A stretch of 64,000 bases of DNA from Halochromatium sp. (GTDB taxonomy: Bacteria > Pseudomonadota > Gammaproteobacteria > Chromatiales > Chromatiaceae), in NCBI GenBank assembly GCA_010912705.1, contig POWB01000026.1, positions 1 to 64,000 on the forward strand, given 5' to 3'. The notes beneath the pieces are model-generated. The model made no database searches, was not told where the DNA came from, and saw only the letters and a list, made by a program, of their open reading frames with translations. Made by a program: the position numbers and the translations under genes. Of this stretch, positions 32,366-43,444 are shown in pieces (position 1 is the stretch's first letter; every line of letters begins with the position of its first letter).

Positions 32366-32524
32366 TTAGGCGAGTGGCTGAGTGGGCATCAGGATCGCGG
32401 CACTCTCGCCCTTCTTCTTGCCGCCACAGCTTTTGCCGTCGCCAGCGACAGCGGTGCCGGCGCCGAGGATCAGGGTCAGGCCGAAGAGCAGGGCGGTAGC
32501 TAGGGTTGCAGTACGCAGGTTCAT
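32366..32524 (-). CDS. Small secreted protein (52 residues), unknown
   Basis: Starts MNLRTATLATALLFGLTLIL with a signal peptide cleaved probably after AVA (~residue 27), leaving about 25 residues: a Gly/Lys-rich piece with one Cys (DGKSCGGKKKGES) and a hydrophobic tail. The start at 32524 is supported by gaggag ~10 bp upstream. It forms a single unit with its own terminator, which argues that this tiny frame is real. No family is recognised; it could be a periplasmic metal- or thiol-related peptide, but that is speculation. Confidence 0.6.
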   Translation of the reverse strand: MNLRTATLATALLFGLTLILGAGTAVAGDGKSCGGKKKGESAAILMPTQPLA

Positions 32525-32660
32525 ATCGAAGCACTCCTCGCGACGGACGCGATTGATGTTAATCATGGCGGGATGCAAAGAAATCATCTCCGACAGCAGG
32601 GAGTATGGGTCCCTTGCTGCCGTGCTACAACCCCGAATAAATAATGATGATCTCTGTCCA

Positions 32661-34328
<1,668 letters not shown>

Positions 34329-34475
34329 CTACCACAGCGGCGCCGGCGAGGCATGGCAAGCACAATTGTAACCAGTGTGGCCGGCCCGCGACCGATCAAA
34401 TTACAGAAGCGCTGGGCCTTGGCAGGCCAGTCTTCGATGACTCTTTAACTCACTAACGATAGGTGATTGACACCC

Positions 34476-36401
34476 ATGACCGTTGATGCGCATAAGGAAA
34501 CCCTCGAGTTCAAGGCCGAGGTGAGCCAGGTCTTGGACCTGGTGATCCGCTCGCTGTACTCGAACAAGGAGATCTTCCTCCGCGAATTGATCTCAAACGC
34601 CTCTGATGCCGCTGAAAAGCTGCGCTTCGAGGCGCTGACCGACGAGGCCCTGCTCGAAGATAATCCCGAGCTTAAGGTTCTGGTCAGCATCGATAAGGAT
34701 GCTGGCACGATTACTGTCTCCGATAACGGTATTGGACTGAGTCGCCAAGAGGTGGTTGACACCATTGGCAGCATTGCCAGCTCCGGCACCCGCCGCTACC
34801 TGGAGGCGATGAGCGAGGGCGAGGCGACTGACAATGCCCTGATTGGCCAGTTTGGCGTCGGCTTCTACTCGGCCTACATCGTTGCTGATCAGGTGACCTT
34901 GGTCTCGCGGCGTGCTGGGCTGACCGCGGAGCATGGGGTGCGCTGGGAGTCCGACGGCCGTGGCAGCTTTACCCTGGAGACGGTCGAGAAGCCGAGCCGC
35001 GGTACCGATGTGATCCTGCACCTGAAGGAGGATGAGAAGGAATTCCTCGATGGCTGGCGCGTGCGCAGCGTGATCAGTAAGTTCTCTGATCACATCGCGA
35101 TGCCGATCGAGATGGCCAAGGAGGACTATGGCGCCGAGGACGATGAGAAGAAGGACAAGGCCGCCGAGCCCGAGTTAGAGCAGGTCAATCGCGGCACCGC
35201 GCTCTGGATGCGCAACAAGGCCGACCTCTCCGAGGACGAGTACAAGGAGTTCTACAAGCATATCTCGCACGACTTCGATGAGCCGCTGGCCTGGGCGCAC
35301 AACCGGGTCGAGGGCACCAACGAGTACACCGCGCTGCTGTTCCTGCCCAAGCGCGCGCCCTGGGACATGTGGGATCGCGAGCAGAAGCATGGTGTCAAGC
35401 TCTATGTGCGCCGGGTCTTCATCATGGACGAGGCCGACAAGCTGATGCCGCACTGGCTGCGCTTCGTCAAAGGCGTCGTTGACTCAGACGACCTGCCGCT
35501 CAACGTCTCGCGTGAGATCCTGCAGCACAACCGCAAGATCGACACCATCCGCGGCGCCAACACCAAGCGTATCCTCAGCCTGCTCGAGACCATGGCAAAG
35601 GATGAGCCGGAGAAGTATCAGGAATTCTGGAAGGAGTTCGGTAAGGTGCTCAAGGAGGGGCCAGCCGAGGACTTCGCCAATCGCGAGCGCATCGGCGCTC
35701 TGCTGCGCTTCGCTAGCACCCACAATGACAACGACGAGCAGACCGTCTCGCTCGATGACTACATCGAGCGCATGAAGGAAGGCCAGAAGGACATCTACTA
35801 CATCACCGCCGACAGCCCAGCGGCGGCGCGCCACAGCCCGCACCTGGAGGTGTTCCGCAAGAAGGGCGTCGAGGTGCTGCTGCTGTCCGATCGGGTCGAC
35901 GAATGGCTGGTCAACAACCTGCACGAGTACAAGGAGAAGCATCTGCAGTCGGTGACCAAGGGTAAGCTCGATCTTGGCGAGCTGGCGGACAAGGAAGAGA
36001 AAGAGAAGGCAGAGAAGGCCGAGAAAGAGCATAAAGACCTGCTCAAACGGCTCAAGGACTCGCTTGGCGATCGAGTCGAGGCGGTGCGCGTTTCGACCCG
36101 GTTGGTCGATTCGCCGGCCTGTATTGTCGTTGGCGAGCACGACATGAGTGCTAACCTAGCGCGGGTGCTGAAGGCGGTTGGGCAGGATGCTCCAAGCATG
36201 AAGCCGACACTGGAGGTGAATCTAGAGCATCCGATGGTGCGCCGTTTGGAGTCGGAATCCGATCAGGGTCGCTTCGATGATCTTGGCCTGATCATGCTCG
36301 ATCAGGCTATCCTTTCCGAAGGTGGTCAGCTCGATGATCCCTCGGCCTTCGTTGGGCGTCTCAACAAGCTGATGCTAACTATGTTTATGAGTGGTGCCTA
36401 A
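34476..36401 (+). CDS. htpG: Chaperone HtpG (bacterial Hsp90)
   Basis: A 641-residue ATP-dependent chaperone. The GHKL ATPase N-domain shows [34 protein letters not shown] and [15 protein letters not shown]; the middle domain has the catalytic-loop Arg region [13 protein letters not shown]; the C-terminal dimerisation domain ends LTMFMSGA. The start is ATG 34476; an upstream TTG (34467) is less likely. Its stop overlaps the next start (TAATG), so the following protease gene is translationally coupled. Confidence 0.97.
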   Translation: MTVDAHKETLEFKAEVSQVLDLVIRSLYSNKEIFLRELISNASDAAEKLRFEALTDEALLEDNPELKVLVSIDKDAGTITVSDNGIGLSRQEVVDTIGSIASSGTRRYLEAMSEGEATDNALIGQFGVGFYSAYIVADQVTLVSRRAGLTAEHGVRWESDGRGSFTLETVEKPSRGTDVILHLKEDEKEFLDGWRVRSVISKFSDHIAMPIEMAKEDYGAEDDEKKDKAAEPELEQVNRGTALWMRNKADLSEDEYKEFYKHISHDFDEPLAWAHNRVEGTNEYTALLFLPKRAPWDMWDREQKHGVKLYVRRVFIMDEADKLMPHWLRFVKGVVDSDDLPLNVSREILQHNRKIDTIRGANTKRILSLLETMAKDEPEKYQEFWKEFGKVLKEGPAEDFANRERIGALLRFASTHNDNDEQTVSLDDYIERMKEGQKDIYYITADSPAAARHSPHLEVFRKKGVEVLLLSDRVDEWLVNNLHEYKEKHLQSVTKGKLDLGELADKEEKEKAEKAEKEHKDLLKRLKDSLGDRVEAVRVSTRLVDSPACIVVGEHDMSANLARVLKAVGQDAPSMKPTLEVNLEHPMVRRLESESDQGRFDDLGLIMLDQAILSEGGQLDDPSAFVGRLNKLMLTMFMSGA

Positions 36402-36904
36402 TGGCTGATGCCCCGGTGACCCTTGGCTGGCGCGAATGGGTTGGTCTGCCCGAGCTCGGGCTGCCACTGATCAAGGCTAAGGTGGATACCGGGGCGCGGA
36501 CTTCAGCGCTGCATGCATTCCAGGTTGAGCGTTTTGTCCAAGATCGAGCCGACTGGGTGCGCTTTGCTGTTCATCCTGTCCAGGGCCGAGACGATCTTGT
36601 CGTGCACTGCAGTGCACCGCTGCTCGATCAGCGCCCTGTCACCGATTCCGGTGGCCATCGGGAAGAACGTGCGGTGATTGCAACCAAGTTGCAGATCGGT
36701 GGGCTGCAGTGGCCGATCGAATTGACCTTGACCGACCGTGACAGCATGCGGTTTCGGATGTTGGTTGGGCGCACCGCGCTCAGCGGTCGGGCACTCGTCG
36801 ATGTGCGCCAATCCTTCCTGACTGGCCAGCATCAGGATGCTGCTGCGGCCTATGGTGACTGCCCGCCTTGTGACTCAGCCAAGGGCTTGTACCGTGATTC
36901 GTAG
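36401..36904 (+). CDS. Retropepsin-like putative ATP-dependent zinc protease (PF05618)
   Basis: A 167-residue protein of the family named putative ATP-dependent zinc protease (RimB-like), in fact resembling single-chain aspartic proteases: [15 protein letters not shown] near residue 27 is the DTGA active-site-like motif, with [10 protein letters not shown] and the C-terminal [10 protein letters not shown] also typical. Relatives occur beside RimK glutamate ligases; none is present here. The start codon overlaps the htpG stop by one base. The downstream cyclase-like gene begins inside its last codons, linking housekeeping htpG to the signalling cluster. Confidence 0.85.
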   Translation: MADAPVTLGWREWVGLPELGLPLIKAKVDTGARTSALHAFQVERFVQDRADWVRFAVHPVQGRDDLVVHCSAPLLDQRPVTDSGGHREERAVIATKLQIGGLQWPIELTLTDRDSMRFRMLVGRTALSGRALVDVRQSFLTGQHQDAAAAYGDCPPCDSAKGLYRDS

Positions 36905-39140
36905 CTACAAGGTCGCCTTCGTTGCGCTCTTCGTTGGCCTGTTGGTGCTGACGGTCTTTGCTGTCTCGGTCAACACCTATCGGCATGCGACTCAGGTCTC
37001 GCTTGATCTCTCGGCGGACATCCTAGCCGAACTCTCAGCCAAGGTCATTGCAGAGACCTCGGCGCGGTTTGAGGCGGCGCGAGACATCGCCGAGATCAAT
37101 GCGCTGTTGGTTCGCGAGCAGGGTCTTGATGATCACCAAGCGCTCTTTCGGCTCTTTGGGCGACAGTTGAGCTTATTACCGGAGCTCGAATCCATCTATG
37201 TTGCTGGCCCTGAAGGCGACTTCATACAGGTGCGTAGCGTGCCGCAAAAGGTGACGCGGTTGATCCGTCGTCAGGGACAGCCAGACGGACGCGCATCGCA
37301 GGCGATTGAGCGGCTGATCTATCGCGATGCCGATTTTGCACCCATTGCGCATATCAATGGCGATGCAAGCTATGACCCACGCCAACGCGACTGGTATCGT
37401 CAGGCGCTCGCGGCCGAGGGGCTGCAATGGTCGGCGGTGTATCCGTTTGCGAGCACTGGCGAGCCTGGCATGACTGCCGCGGTTGCGGTGCGAGAGCCCG
37501 ATGGCTCGCTTGTTGGCGTGATTGGTGTCGACATCTCGTTGAGCAGCCTGTCGCAGTTTCTGAGCGAGCAGCGGATCGCGCGCGGTGGTATTGCTCTGAT
37601 CCTGGGCGCGGATCGGCAGTTGATCGCCTATCCTCAGAGCATCGAGCTGCGGCAAGCGATGCATCAAGGCAGGGATCGAAGCGCGCCTGCCGAGCGAGCA
37701 GGGGATGCCCCGGTTGTTACGCAAGCGGCTGCCAATACCGGGCTGCCTAGGGTCGATGACCTTGGTGCGTCCTGGCTGGTCGATGCCTATCAGCAAGGCT
37801 CGCAATCGGTGCGCATCTCGGCCATCAACCGGGTTGAATATCGCCTGACCCGCACGGCTGGACAGCGCTACCTCTCTCAACGGCAGGCGTTTCCGGCTGA
37901 GGTTGGCGACGGTTGGGAGCTGATGATCGTGGTGCCCGAGACCTCGCTACTCGAGTTCGCGCGGCGACTGTTCAGCGAGGCGGCGGTGATCTCGCTGATC
38001 CTCTTGCTAGCGGCGGCAATCGCGGTCTCTTTTTTAGCGCTGCGTCTGTTCCAGCCACTCAAGCGTTTGGTGCGAAATACCGAGCTGATTCGTGAGTTTC
38101 GCTTCGCGGACGTCAAGCGGGTACCCTCGCGCTTTGCCGAGATCAAGGCCATGGACGAGGCGCTGTGGAAGATGAGTCAGGGCTTGCGCTCGCTGGAGAA
38201 GTTTGTGCCGATCGATGTCGGCCGGCGATTGATCCAGTCTGGTAAGCGAGCCGAGCCTGAGGCTGAGGTGCGCGAGCTGACCCTCTTGTTTACCGGTGCA
38301 TCCGACCTCGCTAGTCTCTGTGAGGCGCTGCCGCCGGCACGCATCACTGAGCTGTTGGCACGGCAGTTGGATATCTTCACCAATACCATCCTGCGGCATA
38401 AAGGCACCATCGATAACTTTCTCGGTGAGAGCATCCTCGCCTTCTGGGGGGCACCAGTGGCGGTCGAGGACAGTGTCGATCGCGCCTGCCAGGCCGTGCT
38501 CGCTTGCCGTGATGCCGAGACCGCCCTGCATGCCGAATGGGCGAAGTCGCTGGCACCAGGTGAGCCAGCACCGCCACTGAACCTGTTCTCGGTGCATCAT
38601 GGTCGCGCCATCGTTGGCACCATCGGCTCGCGCCAGCGCATGAGCTGGACCGCGATCGGCGATAACGTCGCCCTAGGCTGGGATCTACATCAGCTCAATC
38701 GACGCTATGGCACGCGCATCATCATCAGTGGCGAGGCGCGACAGCAGGTCGCTGATCGCTACTGGACGCGTCGGCTCGATGTGCTGCCGTTGAGCAGTGG
38801 CGCGCGCAAATTAGAGGTCTTTGAGCTGATCAACCGACGCGACCAGATGCTCTCGCCAGAACAGCTCGAGGCCATCAGGCAGTATGAGACCGGTCTCGAT
38901 GCCTTGCTTGAAGCCGATTGGGAGCGTGCCGAGGCGCTCTTCCAACCGCTTGCTGACCGTGACCCGACTGATCTTGCAGTGGCCCTGATGCTGTCGCGCT
39001 GCAGTACCCGCGACGCCTGCTTCTGGCCCGGGTTGGCCGGACCCGGCGACGATCTGTTGGCCGGACCTTTCGCCGCTAGGGCGGTTGCTAGGTCGGTCCT
39101 GAGCCTCGATGCGCCGAGCCCCAATGGGACCAAAGGCTAA
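36894..39140 (+). CDS. Cache-domain membrane protein with degenerate class III cyclase domain
   Basis: About 748 residues: TM1 (~5-27), an extracytoplasmic Cache-type sensor (~40-330; [16 protein letters not shown] segment [17 protein letters not shown] and [19 protein letters not shown]), TM2 (~360-385), a HAMP-like linker and a class III nucleotidyl cyclase-like domain (~460-625). The fold motifs are clear ([28 protein letters not shown]), but both metal-binding Asp are lost: the first site reads LLFTGASD where LFSDxRG is usual, and the second reads GES instead of GDS. It may therefore bind nucleotide or act as a scaffold without making cAMP. GTG 36894 is a provisional start, overlapping the previous gene by 11 bp. 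Confidence 0.82.
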   Translation: MIRSYKVAFVALFVGLLVLTVFAVSVNTYRHATQVSLDLSADILAELSAKVIAETSARFEAARDIAEINALLVREQGLDDHQALFRLFGRQLSLLPELESIYVAGPEGDFIQVRSVPQKVTRLIRRQGQPDGRASQAIERLIYRDADFAPIAHINGDASYDPRQRDWYRQALAAEGLQWSAVYPFASTGEPGMTAAVAVREPDGSLVGVIGVDISLSSLSQFLSEQRIARGGIALILGADRQLIAYPQSIELRQAMHQGRDRSAPAERAGDAPVVTQAAANTGLPRVDDLGASWLVDAYQQGSQSVRISAINRVEYRLTRTAGQRYLSQRQAFPAEVGDGWELMIVVPETSLLEFARRLFSEAAVISLILLLAAAIAVSFLALRLFQPLKRLVRNTELIREFRFADVKRVPSRFAEIKAMDEALWKMSQGLRSLEKFVPIDVGRRLIQSGKRAEPEAEVRELTLLFTGASDLASLCEALPPARITELLARQLDIFTNTILRHKGTIDNFLGESILAFWGAPVAVEDSVDRACQAVLACRDAETALHAEWAKSLAPGEPAPPLNLFSVHHGRAIVGTIGSRQRMSWTAIGDNVALGWDLHQLNRRYGTRIIISGEARQQVADRYWTRRLDVLPLSSGARKLEVFELINRRDQMLSPEQLEAIRQYETGLDALLEADWERAEALFQPLADRDPTDLAVALMLSRCSTRDACFWPGLAGPGDDLLAGPFAARAVARSVLSLDAPSPNGTKG

Positions 39141-39143
39141 TTC

Positions 39144-39689
39144 ATGGAGCTGAGAGACGAGCAAGCGCTCGATCAGGCCATGGAGCGCTTCGCTGGCCTG
39201 ATGCGTCGCATCGATGCACGTCAAAGCCGCATTGAGGCGCGGGTAGCGCTGCTGTATCAACTACTGTTTGGCGCCGTCATCGTGCTTGTCGCCTCGCTGT
39301 CGTTCCTGACCATCATCCTCTCGCGTCAGATCCCGGATGCGACCGCCGCGGTGACTGGATTGAATGAGCAATTCGCTCAAGTCGCCGATAATATGGATCG
39401 TATTGAGCATTCGATGAGCGTCATCGACACTGGCATGCGGAGCTTGCCGAAGGTCATCGGCCATGTCGATACCATGCATGGGGGGGTCGCCTTCATGTCT
39501 CAGGATGTGGCCGAGATTGCCCAGTCGATCGCCGCCATCGATGACAGCGTCGGGACCATGTCGACGAATCTCACTGATATGCGCCAATCCTTTCAGCTAA
39601 TAGAGGCAAACGTTGGGCGCATGGGGCAGGATGTGAATCAGCTATCGCAGCCGATGCGCATGTTCAATTGGATGAATCCGTTCCGTTAA
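39144..39689 (+). CDS. Membrane-anchored coiled-coil protein A (paralogue of next gene)
   Basis: A 181-residue protein: short cytoplasmic helical start, one TM helix (~39-63; LLFGAVIVLVASLSFLTIIL), then an extracytoplasmic or cytoplasmic helical region of heptad character with recurring Met-rich blocks (MDRIEHSMSVIDTGM, DSVGTMSTNLTDM). The end, VGRMGQDVNQLSQPMRMF, is shared with the next gene (VGGMGVDVNQMARPLP). It resembles the sensory or coiled part of methyl-accepting proteins without a signalling tip. It begins 3 bp after the cyclase-like gene. Function unknown. Confidence 0.75.
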   Translation: MELRDEQALDQAMERFAGLMRRIDARQSRIEARVALLYQLLFGAVIVLVASLSFLTIILSRQIPDATAAVTGLNEQFAQVADNMDRIEHSMSVIDTGMRSLPKVIGHVDTMHGGVAFMSQDVAEIAQSIAAIDDSVGTMSTNLTDMRQSFQLIEANVGRMGQDVNQLSQPMRMFNWMNPFR

Positions 39690-39729
39690 CCTGACCTATT
39701 GAATCCCTAAGCCAGCTGAGTGCTAATCC

Positions 39730-40251
39730 ATGATCGAGCGTGATCGTATCGAGGCCCTGACCGAGCTCATGGCTGCGCTCGAGCAGGATCTAGATCGCAG
39801 TGACAGTCTCACTGGGCGCCGCAGACGTGGGGTCGAGCTTTGGGTGCGGATCGTGATTGCGCTGGTCGCTGCGCTTGCGCTCTCCAACCTCTACTTCGTC
39901 AATGACCTGACCGATGAGGTGCGGCTGGTGATCACGCGCATGCAAGAGATGAATAGCCTCTTCACTCGCGTCTCGGCGCGCATGGATCAGATCAGCGTTG
40001 AAGTCGATGCGATCGAGCGCAACGTGCTGCTGATGCCCGTGGTGGCTGAGCAGATGCGTGAGATGTCGACCCATGTGAGGGTGATGGAGCAATCAGTTTC
40101 ATTCATGGATCGTGCAGCGGCGCGGCTCGGTGACTCGGTCGCGGTCATGGATACTAATCTGCATGATATTGCCCTGCGCTTTCACGGCCTGAACCGGAGC
40201 GTCGGCGGCATGGGGGTCGATGTCAATCAGATGGCGCGGCCGCTACCTTAG
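39730..40251 (+). CDS. Membrane-anchored coiled-coil protein B (paralogue of previous gene)
   Basis: A 173-residue protein with the same plan as its neighbour: N-terminal amphipathic helix, TM helix (~40-60; WVRIVIALVAALALSNLYF), then a coiled coil with repeated Met (MEQSVSFMDRAA, VAVMDTNLHDI) and the shared C-terminal MGxDVNQ(L/M)xxP motif. The low overall identity but common end motif suggest an old tandem duplication and a hetero-oligomer. The gene ends 3 bp before the FG-GAP protein start. Function unknown. Confidence 0.75.
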   Translation: MIERDRIEALTELMAALEQDLDRSDSLTGRRRRGVELWVRIVIALVAALALSNLYFVNDLTDEVRLVITRMQEMNSLFTRVSARMDQISVEVDAIERNVLLMPVVAEQMREMSTHVRVMEQSVSFMDRAAARLGDSVAVMDTNLHDIALRFHGLNRSVGGMGVDVNQMARPLP

Positions 40252-40254
40252 GCT

Positions 40255-42723
40255 GTGGTGAGGCACGTCTGGCTGCTTGCGTGCTCGCTGGTCTTGCTGC
40301 CCCTGGCTGCCGAGCCGGAACCGGCATTGGTATCCGCGGCGGTTGTCGTCCAGGAGCAGCATATCAGCTTGGCTGGGATCGCCGGTGGTGATTTCTTCGG
40401 TTGGTCGGTCGCCATCTCTGGTGATACCGCCATCGTTGGCGCTTGGCTCGATGATGAGCGAGGACGTGATGCCGGTGCCGCTTATGTCTTCATTCGTCGT
40501 GGCGATGACTGGTTGGCGCAGGCCAAACTGATGGCGACTGATGCGATTGCCGGTGATTACTTTGGTGCCGCGGTTGCGCTGGATGGCGACCGCGCTCTGA
40601 TCGGCGCGCCGCTGGGTGGCGATGATGCCTATTTCGCTGGCGATGCCGGTGCCGCCTATCTGTTTGAGCGCCGCGGCACAGACTGGACGCAGGTGCAGAA
40701 ATTGACCCCAGCGAAGGCCGCTTCGGGTGATCTGTTCGGGCGCGCGCTGGCGCTGGACGGAGAGACCGCATTGATCGGCGCCTATGGAGATCGTGACAAT
40801 GGCGTCAACTCCGGGGCCGCCTATGTCTTCACCCAGTCCGACCAAGGCTGGGTCGAGCAGGCCAAGCTCAAGGCCAATGACGGCCATACCGACGATCGCT
40901 TTGGCGCCTCAGTGGCGCTCGATGGCGACAGACTGCTGATCGGCGCCTATCGTCACGACGATCGTGGTATTGATGCCGGCGCCGCCTATCTATTCAAGCG
41001 CGGCGAGGAAGGCTGGCAACAACAGGCGAAACTGACCGCACAGGATGGTGTTGATCTTGCATTTTTTGGCTTCTCGGTCGCGCTGGCTGGCGAGACCGCC
41101 CTGATTGGCGCCTGGCGCGACAATGAGCAGGCGCCAGATGCTGGCGCCGCCTATCTGTTTCAGCGTGGTAAGCAGGGCTGGCAGCAGCAAGAGAAGCTGC
41201 GCGGCAAGATTGATCAGGGGCGGTTTGGCTATGCGGTGGCGCTAGAGGCGCAGCGGGCGCTGATCGGCGCCTACCGGGACGACAGTCTGGATGCGGCCTC
41301 GGGTGCAGTCTATCTGTACGCGCGTGATCAGCGCCGCTGGCGGCGGCAGGCAGTCCTCAGCGGCGAACGCTTGGATGCCGGTTTTGGGATCTCGGTGGCC
41401 CTGGATGGAGGCACGCTGCTGGTCGGTGCAGTGCTCGACGAGCTGGGGTTGAATCCTGGTGTGGCGCAGGCCTTTGTGTCGGGTGCTCAGGGCTGGCGAC
41501 GGCAGGGGCGACTGAGCACACCTGAGGCGGCGATTGGCGATCGTTTTGGGGCTGCGGTAGCGCTGTCCGATGCCTATGCCCTGATCGGGGCGCCCAAGGC
41601 GAGGACTCAGCAGGCCGATCTTGCCGGTGCGGCCTATCTGTTTCAGCGTGATCCGCTTGGGCTTGGTCAACACCACAGCCTATCGGCTGCTGATGCTGAG
41701 ATCGGCGATGGCTTTGGCCGTGCCGTTGCCATCTCGGGCGAGCAGTTGTTGATCGGCGCGCCTTCGGCGACGGTTGCAGGCGATCAGGCCGGCCTGGCCT
41801 ACCTGTACCGACATGCGGATGGCGAATGGCGGCAGGATGCACGGCTCAGCGGTGGCGATGGTGGTGTGCGAGCGGCCTTTGGGCAGACCCTTGCGCTTGC
41901 GGGCAAGAGGGCGCTGATCGGTGCCCCGGGTGATCAAGAGGCGGGTAGTGGAGCTGGTGCGGCGCATGTCTTCGTGCGTCGCAAGCAGGGTTGGGAGCGC
42001 GAGGCGAAGCTGTTTGCGGCTGATCCATCGCTCGACGCGCAATTCGGCTCAGCGTTGGCGTTGACTGAGGATCGGGCACTGATCGGCGCCTACCGTGATA
42101 ACGAGCGCGGCCGGCTGGCAGGCGCGGCTTACCTGTTCGAGCGCAGTGACCAAGGCTGGCAGCAGGTTCAGAAACTCATGGCCCTGGATGCGCGTGCCGG
42201 ACAGTATTTTGGCTATGCGGTGGCTCTGGCTGAGGATTGGGCCCTGATTGGGGCCTGGGGCGATGATGACCAGGGCAGCAACGCCGGCGCCGTCTATCTT
42301 TTTGAGCGCACCGAGAGCCGGTGGCTGCAGCGCCAGAAGTTGACGCCTGCGCCTGCTGGTGCGCGGCTTGGCATCTCGGTGGCCCTTGTTGACGACAGCG
42401 CACTCGCTGGGGCCTATTTCGATGACGAGCAGGCCCAGCGTCTCGGAGCGGCGGCAGCGCTCGGTGGCGCCTATTTGCTCCGTCGTGTGGGAGGCGCCTG
42501 GCGCCTGCTAACACCGGTCCGCGCCGGCCCGGCCAATCCGAGCTATGGCATGAGGGTGGCGCTCACGAGCGATGCGGCGCTGATCGGCACCAGTCAAGCT
42601 GACGAGAGTGGCCGCGTTGCCTTCTTTCGCTTTGCGCTAGGGCAGGGCAGCGACGCCGATCTCTTCGCGCAGGATGCTGAGGAGAAAGCGGGGCGTGCCA
42701 CTGAAGACTTGCCGGCGGAGTAA
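40255..42723 (+). CDS. Secreted FG-GAP repeat protein (14 repeats, probable double beta-propeller)
   Basis: An 822-residue exported protein (signal peptide about residues 1-24). The mature part is built from 14 repeats of ~55 residues with the core FG-SVAL-GD-ALIGA-DD-G--AGAAYLF followed by a Trp ~8 residues later, e.g. DLFGRALALDGETALIGAYG and AQFGSALALTEDRALIGAYR. Fourteen blades suggest two seven-bladed integrin-alpha-like propellers, a fold for binding other proteins or surfaces. A short acidic tail follows. GTG 40255 (or GTG 40258) is the start, 3 bp after the preceding gene. Base composition matches the surrounding genome. It is probably the periplasmic or surface member of the cluster. 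Confidence 0.88.
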   Translation: MVRHVWLLACSLVLLPLAAEPEPALVSAAVVVQEQHISLAGIAGGDFFGWSVAISGDTAIVGAWLDDERGRDAGAAYVFIRRGDDWLAQAKLMATDAIAGDYFGAAVALDGDRALIGAPLGGDDAYFAGDAGAAYLFERRGTDWTQVQKLTPAKAASGDLFGRALALDGETALIGAYGDRDNGVNSGAAYVFTQSDQGWVEQAKLKANDGHTDDRFGASVALDGDRLLIGAYRHDDRGIDAGAAYLFKRGEEGWQQQAKLTAQDGVDLAFFGFSVALAGETALIGAWRDNEQAPDAGAAYLFQRGKQGWQQQEKLRGKIDQGRFGYAVALEAQRALIGAYRDDSLDAASGAVYLYARDQRRWRRQAVLSGERLDAGFGISVALDGGTLLVGAVLDELGLNPGVAQAFVSGAQGWRRQGRLSTPEAAIGDRFGAAVALSDAYALIGAPKARTQQADLAGAAYLFQRDPLGLGQHHSLSAADAEIGDGFGRAVAISGEQLLIGAPSATVAGDQAGLAYLYRHADGEWRQDARLSGGDGGVRAAFGQTLALAGKRALIGAPGDQEAGSGAGAAHVFVRRKQGWEREAKLFAADPSLDAQFGSALALTEDRALIGAYRDNERGRLAGAAYLFERSDQGWQQVQKLMALDARAGQYFGYAVALAEDWALIGAWGDDDQGSNAGAVYLFERTESRWLQRQKLTPAPAGARLGISVALVDDSALAGAYFDDEQAQRLGAAAALGGAYLLRRVGGAWRLLTPVRAGPANPSYGMRVALTSDAALIGTSQADESGRVAFFRFALGQGSDADLFAQDAEEKAGRATEDLPAE

Positions 42724-42892
42724 GACCAGCTGGCCTCTTTGATCTCGCTGAGTCACTGCCGGGCGAACGGGGGAGGCGACACCGCTCAGCGAGATCGCTG
42801 CCGATGCGTCATAATCAGCGACTTGTGCTTGGCTTGGTCCCTAGCCGGGCTCGGTCAGACGCCTGCGTTAATGTTGCTGAGGACAGTCGTGA

Positions 42893-43444
42893 ATGAGTGA
42901 TACGTCAGATCAGCAGTCTTCCGGGTCGGATATGGCGCGCTTTCGCCAGCTGCTGCTGGGCGATCAACTGAGCGAAGTGGAGCGTCGGCTGCGCGTCGTT
43001 GAGGCGCAGCAGGCGGTGACGCTAGAGCGCCTACGTGCTGAGCAGCAGGCACAGTTCGAGCAGGTCGAGTCCTTGATGCGCGGCGAGCTGGCACGGTTGA
43101 GTCGTGCGCAGCGGCGCGATCGTGAAGAGCGTAGCAGCGCGGTGCAGCAGCTAACGGAGCGTTTGGAGGCGCTGGCCAAGGAGTTGATGCAAGCGCTCAA
43201 TCTGGGTTTGGAGTCGGTGAAGAGCGGACTTGCTGATGAGTCACAGGCACGCGAGACGGCCCTGCTGGAGCAGGCGAGGGCGCTCCAATCGGCGTTAGAT
43301 CTGCGGCTGCAGGCCCTGGAATCGACGCTTGCGCAGGAGCGCGAGCGGTTACAACAGGCCAAGGCCGATCGTGATGAGCTCGCGCGGCTCTTTCGCGAGG
43401 TCGGGCAACGGCTGCAGCGGCCCCCCGAGCAGCCGCTGGCGTGA
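42893..43444 (+). CDS. Cytoplasmic coiled-coil protein of the GTPase cluster
   Basis: A 183-residue, almost entirely helical protein rich in Glu, Gln, Arg and Leu with no TM or signal. Near the N-terminus, FRQLLLGDQLSEVERRLRVV is strikingly similar to the beginning of the next protein (VRGLLLGEDRARLIALQQRL), suggesting a shared docking motif. Its stop overlaps the start of the OmpA-domain gene (GTGA), so the two are translationally coupled. It follows the FG-GAP gene after 170 bp, the only real gap in the cluster, where a second promoter may lie. Function unknown; probably a scaffold or adaptor. Confidence 0.75.
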   Translation: MSDTSDQQSSGSDMARFRQLLLGDQLSEVERRLRVVEAQQAVTLERLRAEQQAQFEQVESLMRGELARLSRAQRRDREERSSAVQQLTERLEALAKELMQALNLGLESVKSGLADESQARETALLEQARALQSALDLRLQALESTLAQERERLQQAKADRDELARLFREVGQRLQRPPEQPLA

